Positions 16,737 through 30,499 of a stretch of 64,000 nucleotides of DNA are shown in pieces (the first letter of the stretch is position 1; each line of letters opens with the position of its first letter). Source of the DNA: Lysobacterales bacterium. Lineage in GTDB: Bacteria > Pseudomonadota > Gammaproteobacteria > Xanthomonadales > Xanthomonadaceae. The notes beneath the pieces were generated by a model. It was not told the origin of the DNA, searched no databases, and was given only the letters and a program-made list of their open reading frames with translations. The translations under genes were made by a program, and so were the position numbers. Where the stretch lies: NCBI GenBank assembly GCA_017302135.1, contig JAFLDZ010000007.1, positions 1 through 64,000 on the forward strand, given 5' to 3'.

Positions 16737-18512
16737 ATGACGAACAGTATTGAAGTGAAAGTCCCCGACATCGGCGACTTCGACAAGATCCCGGTGATCG
16801 AGATTCTGGTGAAGGTCGGCGAGACCGTCGCCAAGGATCAGGGGCTGGTGACGCTGGAATCCGACAAGGCGACGATGGAAGTGCCGTCGTCCGCTGCGGG
16901 CGTGGTGAAAGAGATCAAGGTGAAACTCGGGGACGGCGTGTCCGAGGGCAGTGTGATCGCCATCGTCGAAACTGCCGCCGTAACGCCTCTCGCGCTTGCG
17001 GGAAAGGTCGTCGCGCACAGCGCGGCGGGTGAGGTCGCTTCGGTCAAAAGCCCCTCACCCCAGCCCTCTCCCGCAGACGGGAGAGGGGGCGAAAAAGCCG
17101 ACATCGAATGCCGCATGCTCGTGCTCGGCGCAGGCCCCGGCGGCTACACCGCCGCATTCCGCAGCGCCGATCTCGGTCTCGACACCGTACTGGTCGAACG
17201 CTACGCCGCGCTCGGCGGCGTCTGCCTCAACGTCGGCTGCATTCCGTCGAAAGCGCTGCTGCACGCGGCCAATGTGATCGACGAAGCCGCGCATGCGAAG
17301 GATTACGGCATCGACTTCGGCGCGCCGAAGATCGCCCTCGATGCGCTGCGCGGTTACAAGGAAAAAGTCGTCGGTCAGCTCACCAAGGGGCTCGCCGGCA
17401 TGTCCAAGCAGCGCAAGGTGCGCGTGGTGCAGGGCAGCGGCACGTTCGTATCGCCGAACGAAATCGAAGTGCGCAGCGATGCAGGCACGCAGTTGATCCG
17501 TTTCGAGCAATGCATCATCGCCGCCGGCTCGCAGCCGGTGAAGCTGCCTGCGTTCCCTTGGGACGACCCGCGGGTAATGGATTCCACCGACGCGCTCGAA
17601 CTGAAAGACATTCCGAAGACGCTGCTGGTCGTCGGCGGCGGCATCATCGGTCTGGAAATGGCGACGGTGTATCGCGCGCTCGGCAGCGCGGTGACCGTGG
17701 TCGAATTCATGGACCAGATCATGCCCGGCGCCGACACCGATCTGATCAAGCCGCTCGCCGATCGCCTGAAAAAGCAGGGCGTCGCAATCCATCTGAAAAC
17801 GAAAGTGACCGAGGCCAAAGCGACCGACGTCGGCATCGTCTGCGGCTTCGATGGCGCCAGCATTCCGGCGAGCGATACCTACGATCGCGTACTCGTCGCG
17901 GTCGGCCGCACCCCGAACGGCAACAAGCTCGACGCCGGCAAAGCGGGCGTCGCTGTGACCGAGCGCGGCTTCATCAACGTGGATCGGCAGATGCGCACCA
18001 ACGTGGCGCATATCTTCGCGATCGGCGACATCATCGGCCAGCCGATGCTCGCGCACAAAGCCACCCACGAAGGCAAACTCGCGGCGGAAGTCGCGGCCGG
18101 CGAAAAGAAAGAGTGGGTCGCGCGCGTGATTCCGTCGGTGGCCTACACCGATCCGGAAATCGCCTGGGTCGGCGTCACCGAAACCGAAGCGAAAGCCAAG
18201 GGGTTGAAGATCGGCGTCGGCAAGTTCCCGTGGGCGGCCTCGGGCCGCGCCATCGGCATCGGCCGCACCGAAGGCTTCACCAAACTGATCTTCGACGAAA
18301 CCAGTCATCGCGTGATCGGCGGCGGCATCGTCGGCGTGCATGCGGGCGATCTGATCGCCGAAGTCGGCCTCGCGATCGAAATGGGCTGCGAAGTCGCCGA
18401 TATCGGCCACACCATCCACCCGCACCCCACGCTCAGCGAATCGGTGGGCATGGCGGCGGAAGTGTTCGATGGCACGATTACCGATCTTTACTTGCCCAGG
18501 AAGGCCAAGTAG
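16737..18512 (+). CDS. lpdA: Dihydrolipoyl dehydrogenase (E3) with N-terminal lipoyl domain
   Basis: A 591-residue flavoenzyme that reoxidises dihydrolipoyl groups. Residues 4-80 are a lipoyl domain (ESDKATMEVP). A linker at about 95-120 follows, then the E3 body. This has an FAD-binding GAGPGGYTAA, the redox-active disulfide GGVCLNVGCIPSK, an NAD-binding GGGIIGLEMA, a second FAD motif in FAIGDIIGQPMLAHKA, and the C-terminal HPHPTLSE with the catalytic His-Glu pair. Fusion of a lipoyl domain to E3 is known in several proteobacteria including Xanthomonadaceae. Part of the linker is encoded by an inserted palindromic repeat. It probably forms an operon with aceF. Confidence 0.94.
   Translation: MTNSIEVKVPDIGDFDKIPVIEILVKVGETVAKDQGLVTLESDKATMEVPSSAAGVVKEIKVKLGDGVSEGSVIAIVETAAVTPLALAGKVVAHSAAGEVASVKSPSPQPSPADGRGGEKADIECRMLVLGAGPGGYTAAFRSADLGLDTVLVERYAALGGVCLNVGCIPSKALLHAANVIDEAAHAKDYGIDFGAPKIALDALRGYKEKVVGQLTKGLAGMSKQRKVRVVQGSGTFVSPNEIEVRSDAGTQLIRFEQCIIAAGSQPVKLPAFPWDDPRVMDSTDALELKDIPKTLLVVGGGIIGLEMATVYRALGSAVTVVEFMDQIMPGADTDLIKPLADRLKKQGVAIHLKTKVTEAKATDVGIVCGFDGASIPASDTYDRVLVAVGRTPNGNKLDAGKAGVAVTERGFINVDRQMRTNVAHIFAIGDIIGQPMLAHKATHEGKLAAEVAAGEKKEWVARVIPSVAYTDPEIAWVGVTETEAKAKGLKIGVGKFPWAASGRAIGIGRTEGFTKLIFDETSHRVIGGGIVGVHAGDLIAEVGLAIEMGCEVADIGHTIHPHPTLSESVGMAAEVFDGTITDLYLPRKAK
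17051..17091. repeat. Palindromic repeat inserted in frame in lpdA linker
   Basis: The sequence CCCCTCACCCCAGCCCTCTC and its continuation form a 10-bp perfect stem (CCCTCTCCCG at 17064-17073 with CGGGAGAGGG at 17078-17087). This is the well-known intergenic repeat type 'CCCTCACCCCAACCCTCTCCC' of gamma- and betaproteobacteria. Here it is translated as PSPQPSPADGRGGEK inside the interdomain linker without breaking the frame. Confidence 0.8.
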
Positions 18513-18638
18513 GCGGATTTGTACATTCCGAAGAAGAAGGATGCATGCCGGGTCTGATCAAGGGCCCGCGTGCGCTGGAAGCCGCTGCACACCGGGCCTT
18601 CCCGGGCTGACGCCGTGCCCGCCCCACAGACAAGACGA

Positions 18639-18661
18639 AGCCCCGGCTTGGGGCCGGGGCT
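18639..18661 (+). terminator. Hairpin downstream of lpdA
   Basis: AGCCCCGGC pairs with the 3' arm of GGGCCGGGGCT around a TTG loop, about 130 bases after the lpdA stop. There is no T-run, so it may be a Rho-assisted or stabilising hairpin. The rest of 18513-18890 shows no convincing gene. Confidence 0.45.
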
Positions 18662-18892
18662 CCGGTTGCCTGCACTACAGCCGCCGAGGGTCGGCGAAGG
18701 AGAGTCGTGCAGGACGGGATGACAGACTGTGGTCCATGACGGAAGTTCCTGCGGGCTTTGCCGGCAACATCGCCACTTGGGCATTGAATAGCGTCCCCTG
18801 TGCCGTCGCAAGCTCGTTTTCCAGTAGAAAAATGCTGAAAAAACAATCGGTTGAGTCCAGCAATTGCGTCCAGTGCCCGACCATCGTCGAGG

Positions 18893-18922
18893 TTGCCCCG
18901 GAAAACAGCGGACTGTTATACT
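18893..18922 (+). promoter_or_regulatory. Predicted sigma-70 promoter of the atp operon
   Basis: TTGCCC at 18893-18898 and TATACT at 18917-18922 with an 18-base spacer, about 85 bases before the atpI start. It is the best -10 match in the 495-base gap between lpdA and atpI. Confidence 0.5.
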
Positions 18923-19007
18923 TTTGCGGCTTCGCGGGGCGGTTTTCGATCACAAGCATGTCTTGGGACCGGCCGCCCCGACGCTTCTGCCACTACCCGG
19001 GTGCCGC

Positions 19008-19385
19008 GTGCTGAATTCTGTCGCTGCGGGCCGTCGGCTGGCGCGACGTACGGTGCTGATGCAGACCGTCGCCACGCTGCTCGCCGCACTGGTCTGCCTG
19101 TCGTTCGGTGCGCAAGCTGCGCTCGGTGGGCTGGTCGGAGGCGCCGCGATGACCTTGGGCAGCGCTCTGGCTGCTTGGGGTGCGTTCTCGGGGGGCGTGG
19201 TCGGCGCGGAAGCTGCGTTCGGCCGACTGCTGCTGGGGTTGGCGGCGAAATGGATCGTGGTGGTCGCGGGGCTGTTGCTCGCGATCGCCGTCTGGAAACT
19301 GCCGGCGCTGCCGGTGCTCGCCGGAGCGGCCGTGGCTGCATCGGCGTTGTTGTTCACCGCGAGATCGGGGCTGCGTCGAGATTGA
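19008..19385 (+). CDS. atpI: ATP synthase subunit I
   Basis: A 125-residue, four-helix membrane protein at the head of the atp operon, where AtpI is normally found; AtpI assists c-ring assembly. I chose the GTG at 19008, giving MLNSVAAGRRLARRTVLMQTVATLL at the N-terminus. The open frame extends upstream into the promoter, and an ATG at 19059 is the alternative. The helices lie at about residues 17-38, 40-62, 70-92 and 95-115. Conservation is low in this family, so the call rests mainly on position, size and topology. No good Shine-Dalgarno is visible before the GTG. Confidence 0.75.
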   Translation: MLNSVAAGRRLARRTVLMQTVATLLAALVCLSFGAQAALGGLVGGAAMTLGSALAAWGAFSGGVVGAEAAFGRLLLGLAAKWIVVVAGLLLAIAVWKLPALPVLAGAAVAASALLFTARSGLRRD

Positions 19386-19417
19386 CCGCAGCCGGATCGA
19401 GCGGATCGTTTGATTGA

Positions 19418-20636
<1,219 letters not shown>

Positions 20637-20740
20637 TCCGGCGCGCGACCGCTTCGGCGGCCGCGTCCATCGCCTGAAGTTGCCGCGGCACGACGCCGCG
20701 GCATTCACCGACCCGCAGGGCATGTTTTGCAGGGCACGTC

Positions 20741-21211
20741 ATGAATCTGAATTACACCTTGCTGGGCCAGATGTTGTCGTTCGCGATCCTCATCTGGTTC
20801 ACCGTCAAGTTCATCTGGCCGCCGTTGATGAAGGCGATCGAAGACCGTCAGCAGAAGATCGCTGAAGGCCTCGCTGCGGCCGACAACGCGCAGAAAAATC
20901 TCGCCCAGGCCGAGGAAAAGGTCAACGAAGAGCTGAAGCTCGCCCGCACCAAGGCCAACGAGATCATCGATCAGGCCCACCAGCGCGCGAATCAGATCGT
21001 CGATCAGGCCAAGAACGACGCCGTCGCCGAAGCCAGCCGGCAGAAAGCGCTGGCCGAGGCCGACATCGCCGCCGCCGCCAATCGCGCCAAGGAAGATCTG
21101 CGCAAGCAGGTGTCCGCCCTGGCCGTGAGCGGTGCCGAAAAGCTGCTGAAGCGCGAGATCGATGCCAACGCCCACAAGGCGCTGATCGACGAACTCGCCG
21201 CCCAGCTCTGA
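20741..21211 (+). CDS. atpF: ATP synthase Fo subunit b
   Basis: A 156-residue stator subunit with a single N-terminal membrane helix (residues 5-25, [21 protein letters not shown]). A long, charged coiled coil follows (residues 35-150), rich in Glu, Lys and Ala, that reaches the F1 head. The length is normal for bacterial b. It sits in the standard place between atpE and atpH. Confidence 0.96.
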   Translation: MNLNYTLLGQMLSFAILIWFTVKFIWPPLMKAIEDRQQKIAEGLAAADNAQKNLAQAEEKVNEELKLARTKANEIIDQAHQRANQIVDQAKNDAVAEASRQKALAEADIAAAANRAKEDLRKQVSALAVSGAEKLLKREIDANAHKALIDELAAQL

Positions 21212-21227
21212 CCGGACGAATCGACCG

Positions 21228-21785
21228 ATGAGCCAGGCTCTCACCCTCGCACGCCCTTATGCCCGCGCCGCCTATGCGATCGCGCGCGACAACGGCGCCG
21301 CGCCGCAGTGGTCCGAAGCGCTCGGTTTCGCTGCGCGCGTCGCCGCCGATCCGCGCGTGCAGGCGCTGCTCGGCCATCCGCAGCTCGGTCGCGGCGACGC
21401 GGTCGCGCTGCTGTCGCCGCCGGCTGCAGGCAATACGGCCGCGCCGGACCTCTTCGGCAACGATCTGTTCGGCAATTTCCTCGCGCTGCTGGCCGACAAC
21501 CGTCGCCTGCCGCTGCTGCCGGAAATCGCCGGCCTGTTCGAAGAACTGCGCGCCGATGCCGAACACATCGTCAAAGCCCGGATCACGTCGGCGACGACGC
21601 TGCCGGCGTCCGAAATCGAGAGCATCAAGGTTGCGTTGAAGCGTCGCTTCGGCCGCGATGTCGAGCTCACGACGGCGGTCGACGAGAGTCTGATCGGCGG
21701 TGCGGTGATCGACGCCGGCGACGTGGTCATCGACGGTTCGCTCAAGAGCAAGCTTTCGCGTTTGCAGTCCGCGCTCGCCAACTGA
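21228..21785 (+). CDS. atpH: ATP synthase F1 subunit delta
   Basis: A 185-residue stator subunit linking b to alpha. The N-terminal helical domain starts TLARPYARAAYAIA. The C-terminal domain contains VKARITSATTLPASEI and ends IGGAVIDAGDVVIDGSLKSKLSRL, both typical. It starts 16 bases after atpF and is 64 bases before atpA. Confidence 0.95.
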   Translation: MSQALTLARPYARAAYAIARDNGAAPQWSEALGFAARVAADPRVQALLGHPQLGRGDAVALLSPPAAGNTAAPDLFGNDLFGNFLALLADNRRLPLLPEIAGLFEELRADAEHIVKARITSATTLPASEIESIKVALKRRFGRDVELTTAVDESLIGGAVIDAGDVVIDGSLKSKLSRLQSALAN

Positions 21786-21849
21786 CGTGCCTGCCTAACC
21801 ACACGCATTCATTTCACGCTGGCGGTCACGCCGGCACAAGGGAACCACC

Positions 21850-23400
<1,551 letters not shown>

Positions 23401-23406
23401 GCGTTT

Positions 23407-23495
23407 GTAGGGTGGGCTTTATGCCCACCACATGCGGGATCGACATCATGGCGGCGGTTTGAAGTCACGATGGTGGGCATAAAGCCCACCCTACG
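23407..23495. repeat. Palindromic repeat between atpA and atpG
   Basis: GTAGGGTGGGCTTTATGCCCACC at the left is repeated inverted as GGTGGGCATAAAGCCCACCCTAC at the right, with about 40 unrelated bases between. It is the same family as the repeats after aceF and atpD, and fills most of the gap inside the atp operon. Confidence 0.9.
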
Positions 23496-23506
23496 GGAAG
23501 AGAGAG

Positions 23507-24370
23507 ATGGCAGGCGGCAGAGAAATCAAAACCAAGATCAAGTCGGTGCAGAACACCCGCAAGGTGACGCGCGCACTGGAAATGGTCTCGGCTTCCAAGA
23601 TCCGCAAGGCGCAGGACCGCATGAAGGCCTCGCGCCCGTATGCGCGCGCGATGAAACAGGTCATCGGCCACCTCGCGCAGGCGAACTCCGAGTTCCACCA
23701 TCCGTACCTGGTGGAGCGCAAGGACATCAAGCGCGTCGGCTACGTCATCGTGTCCTCCGACCGCGGTCTCGCCGGCGGCCTCAACAACAACCTGTTCCGC
23801 AAGCTGCTCGGCGAAATCCGCAACTGGCAGCAGCAGGGCGTCGAAGTCGACGTGGTCACCATCGGCCAGAAGGCCACGGTGTTCTTCCGCCGGATCAAGG
23901 TCGACATGCTCGCGTCGGTGACCCATCTGGGCGATACCCCGCACGTGGACCAGCTGGTCGGCGTGATCAAGGTGATGCTGGATGCGTACAGCAGCGGCAA
24001 GGTCGACCGCGTGTTCATGGTCTACAACGACTTCGTCAACACCATGACCCAGCGCGCGGCGTTCGATCAGCTGCTGCCGCTGCCGCCGTCCGATACCGCC
24101 GTCGCTCCGCACGACTGGGATTACATCTACGAGCCCGATGCGCAGACCGTGCTGGAGCACGTGCTCACGCGCTACGTCGAGTCGCTGGTGTACCAGGCGG
24201 TGATGGAGAACGTGGCGTCCGAACACGCGGCGCGCATGGTGGCGATGAAGGCCGCCAGCGACAACGCGACCAAGATGATCGACAGCCTGAATCTGATCTA
24301 CAACAAGGCGCGCCAGGCGGCGATCACCCAGGAAATTTCCGAGATCGTCGGCGGCGCTGCGGCGGTTTAA
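23507..24370 (+). CDS. atpG: ATP synthase F1 subunit gamma
   Basis: A 287-residue rotor shaft subunit. The N-terminal helix starts [20 protein letters not shown] and the C-terminal helix ends [22 protein letters not shown]; these form the central coiled coil. The Rossmann-like middle contains [25 protein letters not shown] precedes the ATG immediately after the palindromic repeat. Confidence 0.97.
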   Translation: MAGGREIKTKIKSVQNTRKVTRALEMVSASKIRKAQDRMKASRPYARAMKQVIGHLAQANSEFHHPYLVERKDIKRVGYVIVSSDRGLAGGLNNNLFRKLLGEIRNWQQQGVEVDVVTIGQKATVFFRRIKVDMLASVTHLGDTPHVDQLVGVIKVMLDAYSSGKVDRVFMVYNDFVNTMTQRAAFDQLLPLPPSDTAVAPHDWDYIYEPDAQTVLEHVLTRYVESLVYQAVMENVASEHAARMVAMKAASDNATKMIDSLNLIYNKARQAAITQEISEIVGGAAAV

Positions 24371-24380
24371 ACCCAATTCC

Positions 24381-25879
<1,499 letters not shown>

Positions 25880-25888
25880 GCAGTTGTT

Positions 25889-25983
25889 GTAGGGTGGGCC
25901 TTGTGCCCACCATTGCGAGATATCAGACGTTCGCGAACGCCTGATGTTGCGAGGAAAGCGGTGGGCACAAGGCCCACCCTACG
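25889..25983. repeat. Palindromic repeat between atpD and atpC
   Basis: GTAGGGTGGGCCTTGTGCCCACC is inverted at the right as GGTGGGCACAAGGCCCACCCTACG. Between them is a smaller palindrome around ACGTTCGCGAACGCC. The right arm ends 17 bases before the atpC ATG. Confidence 0.9.
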
Positions 25984-25999
25984 AGGAACCGGAATACCT

Positions 26000-26422
26000 A
26001 TGGCCACCATCCGTTGCGACATCGTCAGCGCCGAAGCCGAGATCTTCCACGGCGAGGCCACGCTCGTCGTCGCCACCGGCGAACAGGGCGAACTCGGCAT
26101 CGCGCCGCGCCATGCGCCGCTGATCACCCGACTGAAGCCGGGCAAGGTCGTCGTCACCCAGGCGAACGGCGAGGTGCTCGATTTCGCGATCTCCGGCGGC
26201 ATTCTCGAAGTGCAGCCGCAGGTCGTGACCGTGCTGGCCGATACCGTTGTGCGCGCGCAGGACATCGACGAAGCGGCGGTCCGCGCGGCGATGGAGGAAG
26301 CGCAGCGCGCGCTGCAGCACAAGGATCCGAAGATGAGCGCCGAAGAAGCGCAGACGCAGCTGGCGATGAGTCTCGCCCAGCTGAGCGCACTGGAGCGCCT
26401 GCGCAAGAACCTCAAGCACTGA
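26000..26422 (+). CDS. atpC: ATP synthase F1 subunit epsilon
   Basis: A 140-residue rotor subunit. The N-terminal beta-sandwich starts [18 protein letters not shown] and includes [14 protein letters not shown]. The C-terminal helical hairpin starts at about residue 90 and can inhibit hydrolysis. The ATG at 26000 is preceded by GAGGAACCGG within the tail of the repeat. It is the last gene before the operon terminator. Confidence 0.96.
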   Translation: MATIRCDIVSAEAEIFHGEATLVVATGEQGELGIAPRHAPLITRLKPGKVVVTQANGEVLDFAISGGILEVQPQVVTVLADTVVRAQDIDEAAVRAAMEEAQRALQHKDPKMSAEEAQTQLAMSLAQLSALERLRKNLKH

Positions 26423-26448
26423 GGCTTGCGCGAACGTGTCACATCGAG

Positions 26449-26474
26449 ACGCCGGCGAAAGCCGGCGTTTTCGT
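26449..26474 (+). terminator. Rho-independent terminator of the atp operon
   Basis: Stem ACGCCGGC/GCCGGCGT with a GAAA tetraloop followed by TTTCGTTT, 27 bases after the atpC stop. Confidence 0.9.
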
Positions 26475-26483
26475 TTGGCTTTC

Positions 26484-26506
26484 TGTAGGAGGGGCTTCAG
26501 CCCCGA
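26484..26506. repeat. Solo GTAGGAG-type REP
   Basis: TGTAGGAGGGGCTTCAGCCCCGA, a single hairpin unit directly after the atp terminator. Confidence 0.75.
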
Positions 26507-26560
26507 GCCCTTGGCCAGAAACGCATCGATGCAACGTTCAAAAATCTTGGCCCCACAACA

Positions 26561-26944
26561 TCAGGCCTTGTAGACCCAATGCCGCGACAGCAGAAAACCG
26601 AACACGCCGAGACACAGCTCGACCGCCGGTTTCGCCAGCCATGCCCACTGCAGCCCGAAAACATCGTCGATCTGGCCCATCGCCCAGGTGCTGGCGACGG
26701 TGGTGCAGAGCCACATCATGACGAACCGCCGCAGTTGCGTGCCGCCGATGCGGGTGTCGTCGCCCGCGAAGGTGAACTTGCCGTTGAGCCAGAATCCCAG
26801 GATCGCGCCGCTGATGCGGCCGCAGATGTTCGCGACCTCGATCGCCAATCCGAGATGGCTCAGCAGCACCATCACGCCCCAGTCGAGCAGCCACTGCACG
26901 CCACCGATCAGCAGATAGTGTCGGCCTTGTCGATGCAGGCTCAT
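26561..26944 (-). CDS. GtrA-like membrane protein
   Basis: A 127-residue protein with four membrane helices. It fits the GtrA family, which is thought to help move polyprenol-linked sugars across the inner membrane. The typical blocks are YLLIGGVQWLLDWG in helix 1 and SGAILGFWLNGKFTF after helix 2. The start at 26944 overlaps the stop of the glycosyltransferase gene (ATGA), so the two are coupled and probably act together on cell-surface glycans. An upstream ATG at 26980 would lie inside the previous gene and is less likely. Confidence 0.82.
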   Translation of the reverse strand: MSLHRQGRHYLLIGGVQWLLDWGVMVLLSHLGLAIEVANICGRISGAILGFWLNGKFTFAGDDTRIGGTQLRRFVMMWLCTTVASTWAMGQIDDVFGLQWAWLAKPAVELCLGVFGFLLSRHWVYKA

Positions 26945-28959
26945 GGCGAGACTTCGCCGGTTGCCGCGGGTCGACGCCACAGTTCGATGCTATCGAGCGC
27001 CGCCTCGCGTTTCGCCCCTGCGCGCGCAAGCCCCGCGCGCAGCGCCGGACTCGCGGTGTCGGCATTCAACAGCACCCAAGCGATCCGTTCGCGCGCAAAC
27101 AGTTCGGCCCAGGCCGTGCCGGACGCATCGCCTTTCGCGCGAAGCGCGGCTGCCGCCAGCGAAGGATCATGCGTCGACACCGTGCGTCCGCGTCCGCCGA
27201 GTTCGGCGATGAAGCCGCGCTCGGGATCGGTGGCGAGCACCAGACCGGTGTCGCCTTCGGGCAGTCGGCGCAGCAGCAGACGTTCGGGCAGATACGCCTG
27301 CAGTGTCGCGGTGTCGTCGAAGGGACTGCGGATGGTGCGTTTGAGCGCGGCCGAGTGATGCAGCCAACTGGCGTTGGCCTGATACGCGAGATTCAACGCA
27401 CACACGCCGACGACGAGCCGCAGCAGGACGCGGCGTCCGAGTGCGGCTTCACCGCCGATCGGCAACAGCACCGCCAGCACCGCGACGCCGGGAAACGCAT
27501 AGCGTGCGTACTGCATCGGCATCAGCGGCAACAGCACGACTGCCGTGACCGCGAGCATCAGTGCGCGTTTTCCCGGGCGGAAGAGCTGCAGCAGCCACAG
27601 CCCCGACAGTGCGATCAACACGAAACCGTATCCGCCGTCCCAACCTTCGACATGGCGATCGGTGTCGAAGGTGATCCGCCAGAGCAGATCGGGCGTGAAG
27701 CCGGCGTGCCATCGCGGATCGTTGAACTGTTGCGTCGGAAAATAGGGCGACTGGAAGGCCGGATTGAAGATCGGCAGCACCGGGTTGCCGGTCGCCAACC
27801 ACGATTGCGCGTAGCCCGATAGCGCCAGCGCACCGAACAGCAGCGTTGCGGGCGCCAATCGACGCCATGACCGCAGCGGCCGGTGTTTCCAGGCGGCGTA
27901 CAGCAGCAACGGCAGTGCGGCCATCCCGTGGACGAGTTTGAGTGCGAACAATCCGGCGAACAGAACAGCGCCCACCCACAGTCGTCCCGGCGCATCGGCC
28001 ACGATCACCGCCATCAGCGTCAGCGTGACAGCAGTCGCGGCGAGCTCGGTCTGCATGCCCGCAGCGATCCACACCAGCGGCGGCAAACTCGCGAACAGTG
28101 CGAGCGATGCCCAGCGTTCGGCCGTGCTCGCGCGCAGACTCGACGCGATCGACCAGGCCGCGACTGCCGCCAGGGCCAGCCACAGTCCATTGAGCGCCCC
28201 GTGCGCTTCGCGACGCGACAGCGCCGACACGATACCGTGCAGCACATCGCCGGCCCACGGTGCGAACGACCACACCTGATACTCCGCAGCGGGCGCATAG
28301 CGCGCATGCTGCATCAGTTGCGTAGGCAGTCCGAGGTGATAGGTCAGATCGTCCATCTGCAGCGCCGGCAGCCAGCAGGCGGTCGAGGCCAGACCGAGCA
28401 GCATCACGCAGAACATCGCCGCTTGCGGCGATGTCGCGACCGCCTGATTCCAACCAGTCATCGCAGTGCGCGCGGCATCCAGCAGCGCATGCCGCTGCCA
28501 TGCGATCGATATCAGCAGCGCGACCGCCCACAGCCATCCGGTGTGGATCGGCAGCGTGATCGTCCAGCCGGTCAGTCCGGCGATGACGATCAGCCCGACC
28601 GTGGTCGCCAGCGCGGTGCGCGCGGGCAGCGCAGCGGGCGTGAATCCCAGACCGATCGACAGCGCGCCGAGGCCGAGCACAGCGGTCGCAAGCACCTGCA
28701 GCGGGCCGGCATAAACCATGAGGGCCGCAGACCAGACAGCGACCAGCGCCGTGGTCCACGAGACGCGAAGCCATCGCTTCAGTGGCCAGGCCAGCAGCCA
28801 TGCGATCAGCGCCAACGCGAGCGATAGCGCGAAGCGTTCGATCGGCAGCGCGCGCCATGTCCCATGGGCGATGAGGCCCGCGAACGTCGCAAGCACGCCA
28901 GCGGCCACCAGCAGTCGTGGCCATGGCGCAGGCGTGGCGGAAGGCGGAGCGACGGACAT
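26941..28959 (-). CDS. Multi-spanning GT-C type glycosyltransferase
   Basis: A 672-residue membrane protein with about twelve hydrophobic helices through residue 540 and a soluble C-terminal domain of about 130 residues. The motif LQMDDLTYHLGLP after the first luminal loop is the acidic DD(E)xxYH-like site of GT-C enzymes (ArnT/PMT type), which use polyprenyl-phosphate sugars. It is coupled to the GtrA gene, which supports a role in surface polysaccharide or lipid decoration. The ATG at 28959 begins shortly before the first helix. The acceptor is unknown. Confidence 0.75.
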   Translation of the reverse strand: MSVAPPSATPAPWPRLLVAAGVLATFAGLIAHGTWRALPIERFALSLALALIAWLLAWPLKRWLRVSWTTALVAVWSAALMVYAGPLQVLATAVLGLGALSIGLGFTPAALPARTALATTVGLIVIAGLTGWTITLPIHTGWLWAVALLISIAWQRHALLDAARTAMTGWNQAVATSPQAAMFCVMLLGLASTACWLPALQMDDLTYHLGLPTQLMQHARYAPAAEYQVWSFAPWAGDVLHGIVSALSRREAHGALNGLWLALAAVAAWSIASSLRASTAERWASLALFASLPPLVWIAAGMQTELAATAVTLTLMAVIVADAPGRLWVGAVLFAGLFALKLVHGMAALPLLLYAAWKHRPLRSWRRLAPATLLFGALALSGYAQSWLATGNPVLPIFNPAFQSPYFPTQQFNDPRWHAGFTPDLLWRITFDTDRHVEGWDGGYGFVLIALSGLWLLQLFRPGKRALMLAVTAVVLLPLMPMQYARYAFPGVAVLAVLLPIGGEAALGRRVLLRLVVGVCALNLAYQANASWLHHSAALKRTIRSPFDDTATLQAYLPERLLLRRLPEGDTGLVLATDPERGFIAELGGRGRTVSTHDPSLAAAALRAKGDASGTAWAELFARERIAWVLLNADTASPALRAGLARAGAKREAALDSIELWRRPAATGEVSP

Positions 28960-29051
28960 GCGAGGCCGATGGCGGAAACGGATGGAAAGCCGGCCGGCAT
29001 CGTAGCAGCCGGTGCCGCTAAAATGCCCCGAACCACGGCCCCGGAGTTCCC

Positions 29052-30416
29052 ATGAGCGCACCCCTTCACGTCATCGTCCTGGCCGCAGGCGAAGGCAAGC
29101 GGATGAAGTCCGCGCTGCCGAAAGTGCTGCAGACGATCGCGGGCGTGCCGATGCTGGGCCACGTTATCGCCAGCGCACGCGCGCTGGGGCCGGCCGGCAT
29201 CCATGTCGTCTACGGTCACGGCGGCGATCAGGTGCGGGCCGCGTTCGTTGATCAGCCCGATCTGCACTGGTCCGAACAGGCGCAGCAGCTCGGCACCGGT
29301 CACGCGGTGCAGCAGGCGATCCCCGGTGTGCCCGAAGACGCGCGCGTACTCGTGCTGTACGGCGATGTGCCGCTGATCCGCAGCGAAACGCTGCAGCGGC
29401 TGCTCGATGCGCCGGGGCGGCTGGCGGTACTCGCCGCCGAACTGGCCGATCCCACCGGCTACGGTCGCATCGTGCGCGACGCACAGGGCCGCGTCGCTGC
29501 GATCGTCGAACACAAGGACGCCGATGCCGACACCAGGCGCATCCGCATCGTCAATTCCGGGATCATCGCCGCCGATGCCAATGCACTGGTGCCGTGGCTG
29601 CAGCGGCTGTCGAGCGACAACGCGCAGGGCGAGTATTACCTCACCGATGTGTTCGCGATGGCGGCGGATGAATTCGTGCCTGCGGAAATAGTCGCTGTAG
29701 AAGACCCGGTCGAAACCGAAGGCGCGAACGATCCGTGGCAGCTGGCGCAGCTCGAACGCGCGTTCCAGCTGCGCGCGGTGCGCGCGCTGTGCGTAGCCGG
29801 TGCGCGTTTCGCCGATGTCCATCGCGTCGATGTGCGCGGCGAAGTGAGCGTCGGCCGCGATGTCGAGATCGATGCGAATGTGATCCTCGAAGGCCGCGTC
29901 GTGCTGGGCGACGGTGTGCGCATCGGTCCGTTCTGCCGATTGAAGAATGTCGAGCTTGCCGCCGGCACCGAAGTGCGTGCGCACTGCGATCTGGAAGGCG
30001 CGAAGACCGAAGGTGCGGTGACGATCGGCCCGTTCGCACGGCTGCGTCCGGGCACGGTGCTGGCCGACGGCGTGCACATCGGCAATTTCGTCGAAACCAA
30101 GAACGCGAAGATCGGCGTCGGCAGCAAGGCGAATCATCTGACCTATCTCGGCGACGCGGTGATCGGCGCGGGCGTCAACGTCGGCGCGGGCACCATCACC
30201 TGCAATTACGACGGCGCCAACAAGTTCACGACCACGATCGAGGACGGCGCCTTCATCGGATCGAATGCAGCGCTGGTCGCGCCGGTGCGTATCGGCAAGG
30301 GCGCCACGATCGGTGCAGGCTCGGTGATCAACAAAGAGGCCGCCGACGACAAGCTCACCGTCGCGCGCGCGAAACAGGTCACGCTCGATGGCTGGAAGCG
30401 GCCGGTGAAAAAATAG
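29052..30416 (+). CDS. glmU: Bifunctional UDP-GlcNAc pyrophosphorylase / GlcN-1-P acetyltransferase
   Basis: A 454-residue enzyme making UDP-GlcNAc for peptidoglycan and LPS. The N-terminal uridyltransferase (1-230) has [26 protein letters not shown] and YGDVPL. The C-terminal left-handed beta-helix (250-454) has hexapeptide repeats and the acetyltransferase residues in [19 protein letters not shown] and [13 protein letters not shown]. The length is normal. It diverges from the glycosyltransferase gene with a 92-base shared upstream region. glmS, the first step of the same pathway, is 8 kb away on the same strand. Confidence 0.97.
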   Translation: MSAPLHVIVLAAGEGKRMKSALPKVLQTIAGVPMLGHVIASARALGPAGIHVVYGHGGDQVRAAFVDQPDLHWSEQAQQLGTGHAVQQAIPGVPEDARVLVLYGDVPLIRSETLQRLLDAPGRLAVLAAELADPTGYGRIVRDAQGRVAAIVEHKDADADTRRIRIVNSGIIAADANALVPWLQRLSSDNAQGEYYLTDVFAMAADEFVPAEIVAVEDPVETEGANDPWQLAQLERAFQLRAVRALCVAGARFADVHRVDVRGEVSVGRDVEIDANVILEGRVVLGDGVRIGPFCRLKNVELAAGTEVRAHCDLEGAKTEGAVTIGPFARLRPGTVLADGVHIGNFVETKNAKIGVGSKANHLTYLGDAVIGAGVNVGAGTITCNYDGANKFTTTIEDGAFIGSNAALVAPVRIGKGATIGAGSVINKEAADDKLTVARAKQVTLDGWKRPVKK

Positions 30417-30441
30417 CAGGAGGGGCTCCAGCCCCTACACC
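30417..30441. repeat. GTAGGAG-type REP directly after glmU stop
   Basis: CAGGAGGGGCTCCAGCCCCTAC, a single hairpin unit starting at the base after the TAG. It lies between the convergent ends of glmU and the histidine kinase gene. Confidence 0.7.
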
Positions 30442-30499
30442 TGCAGGTTCGCCAGAATATTCAAAGCCGTAGCGCTCCGACGAAAAGCGCCGCCACGCA

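Noticed and set aside
18675..18959. A 94-codon minus-strand ORF and overlapping plus-strand frames in the lpdA-atpI gap
   Set aside because: No ribosome site, no family resemblance, and the region carries the atp promoter.
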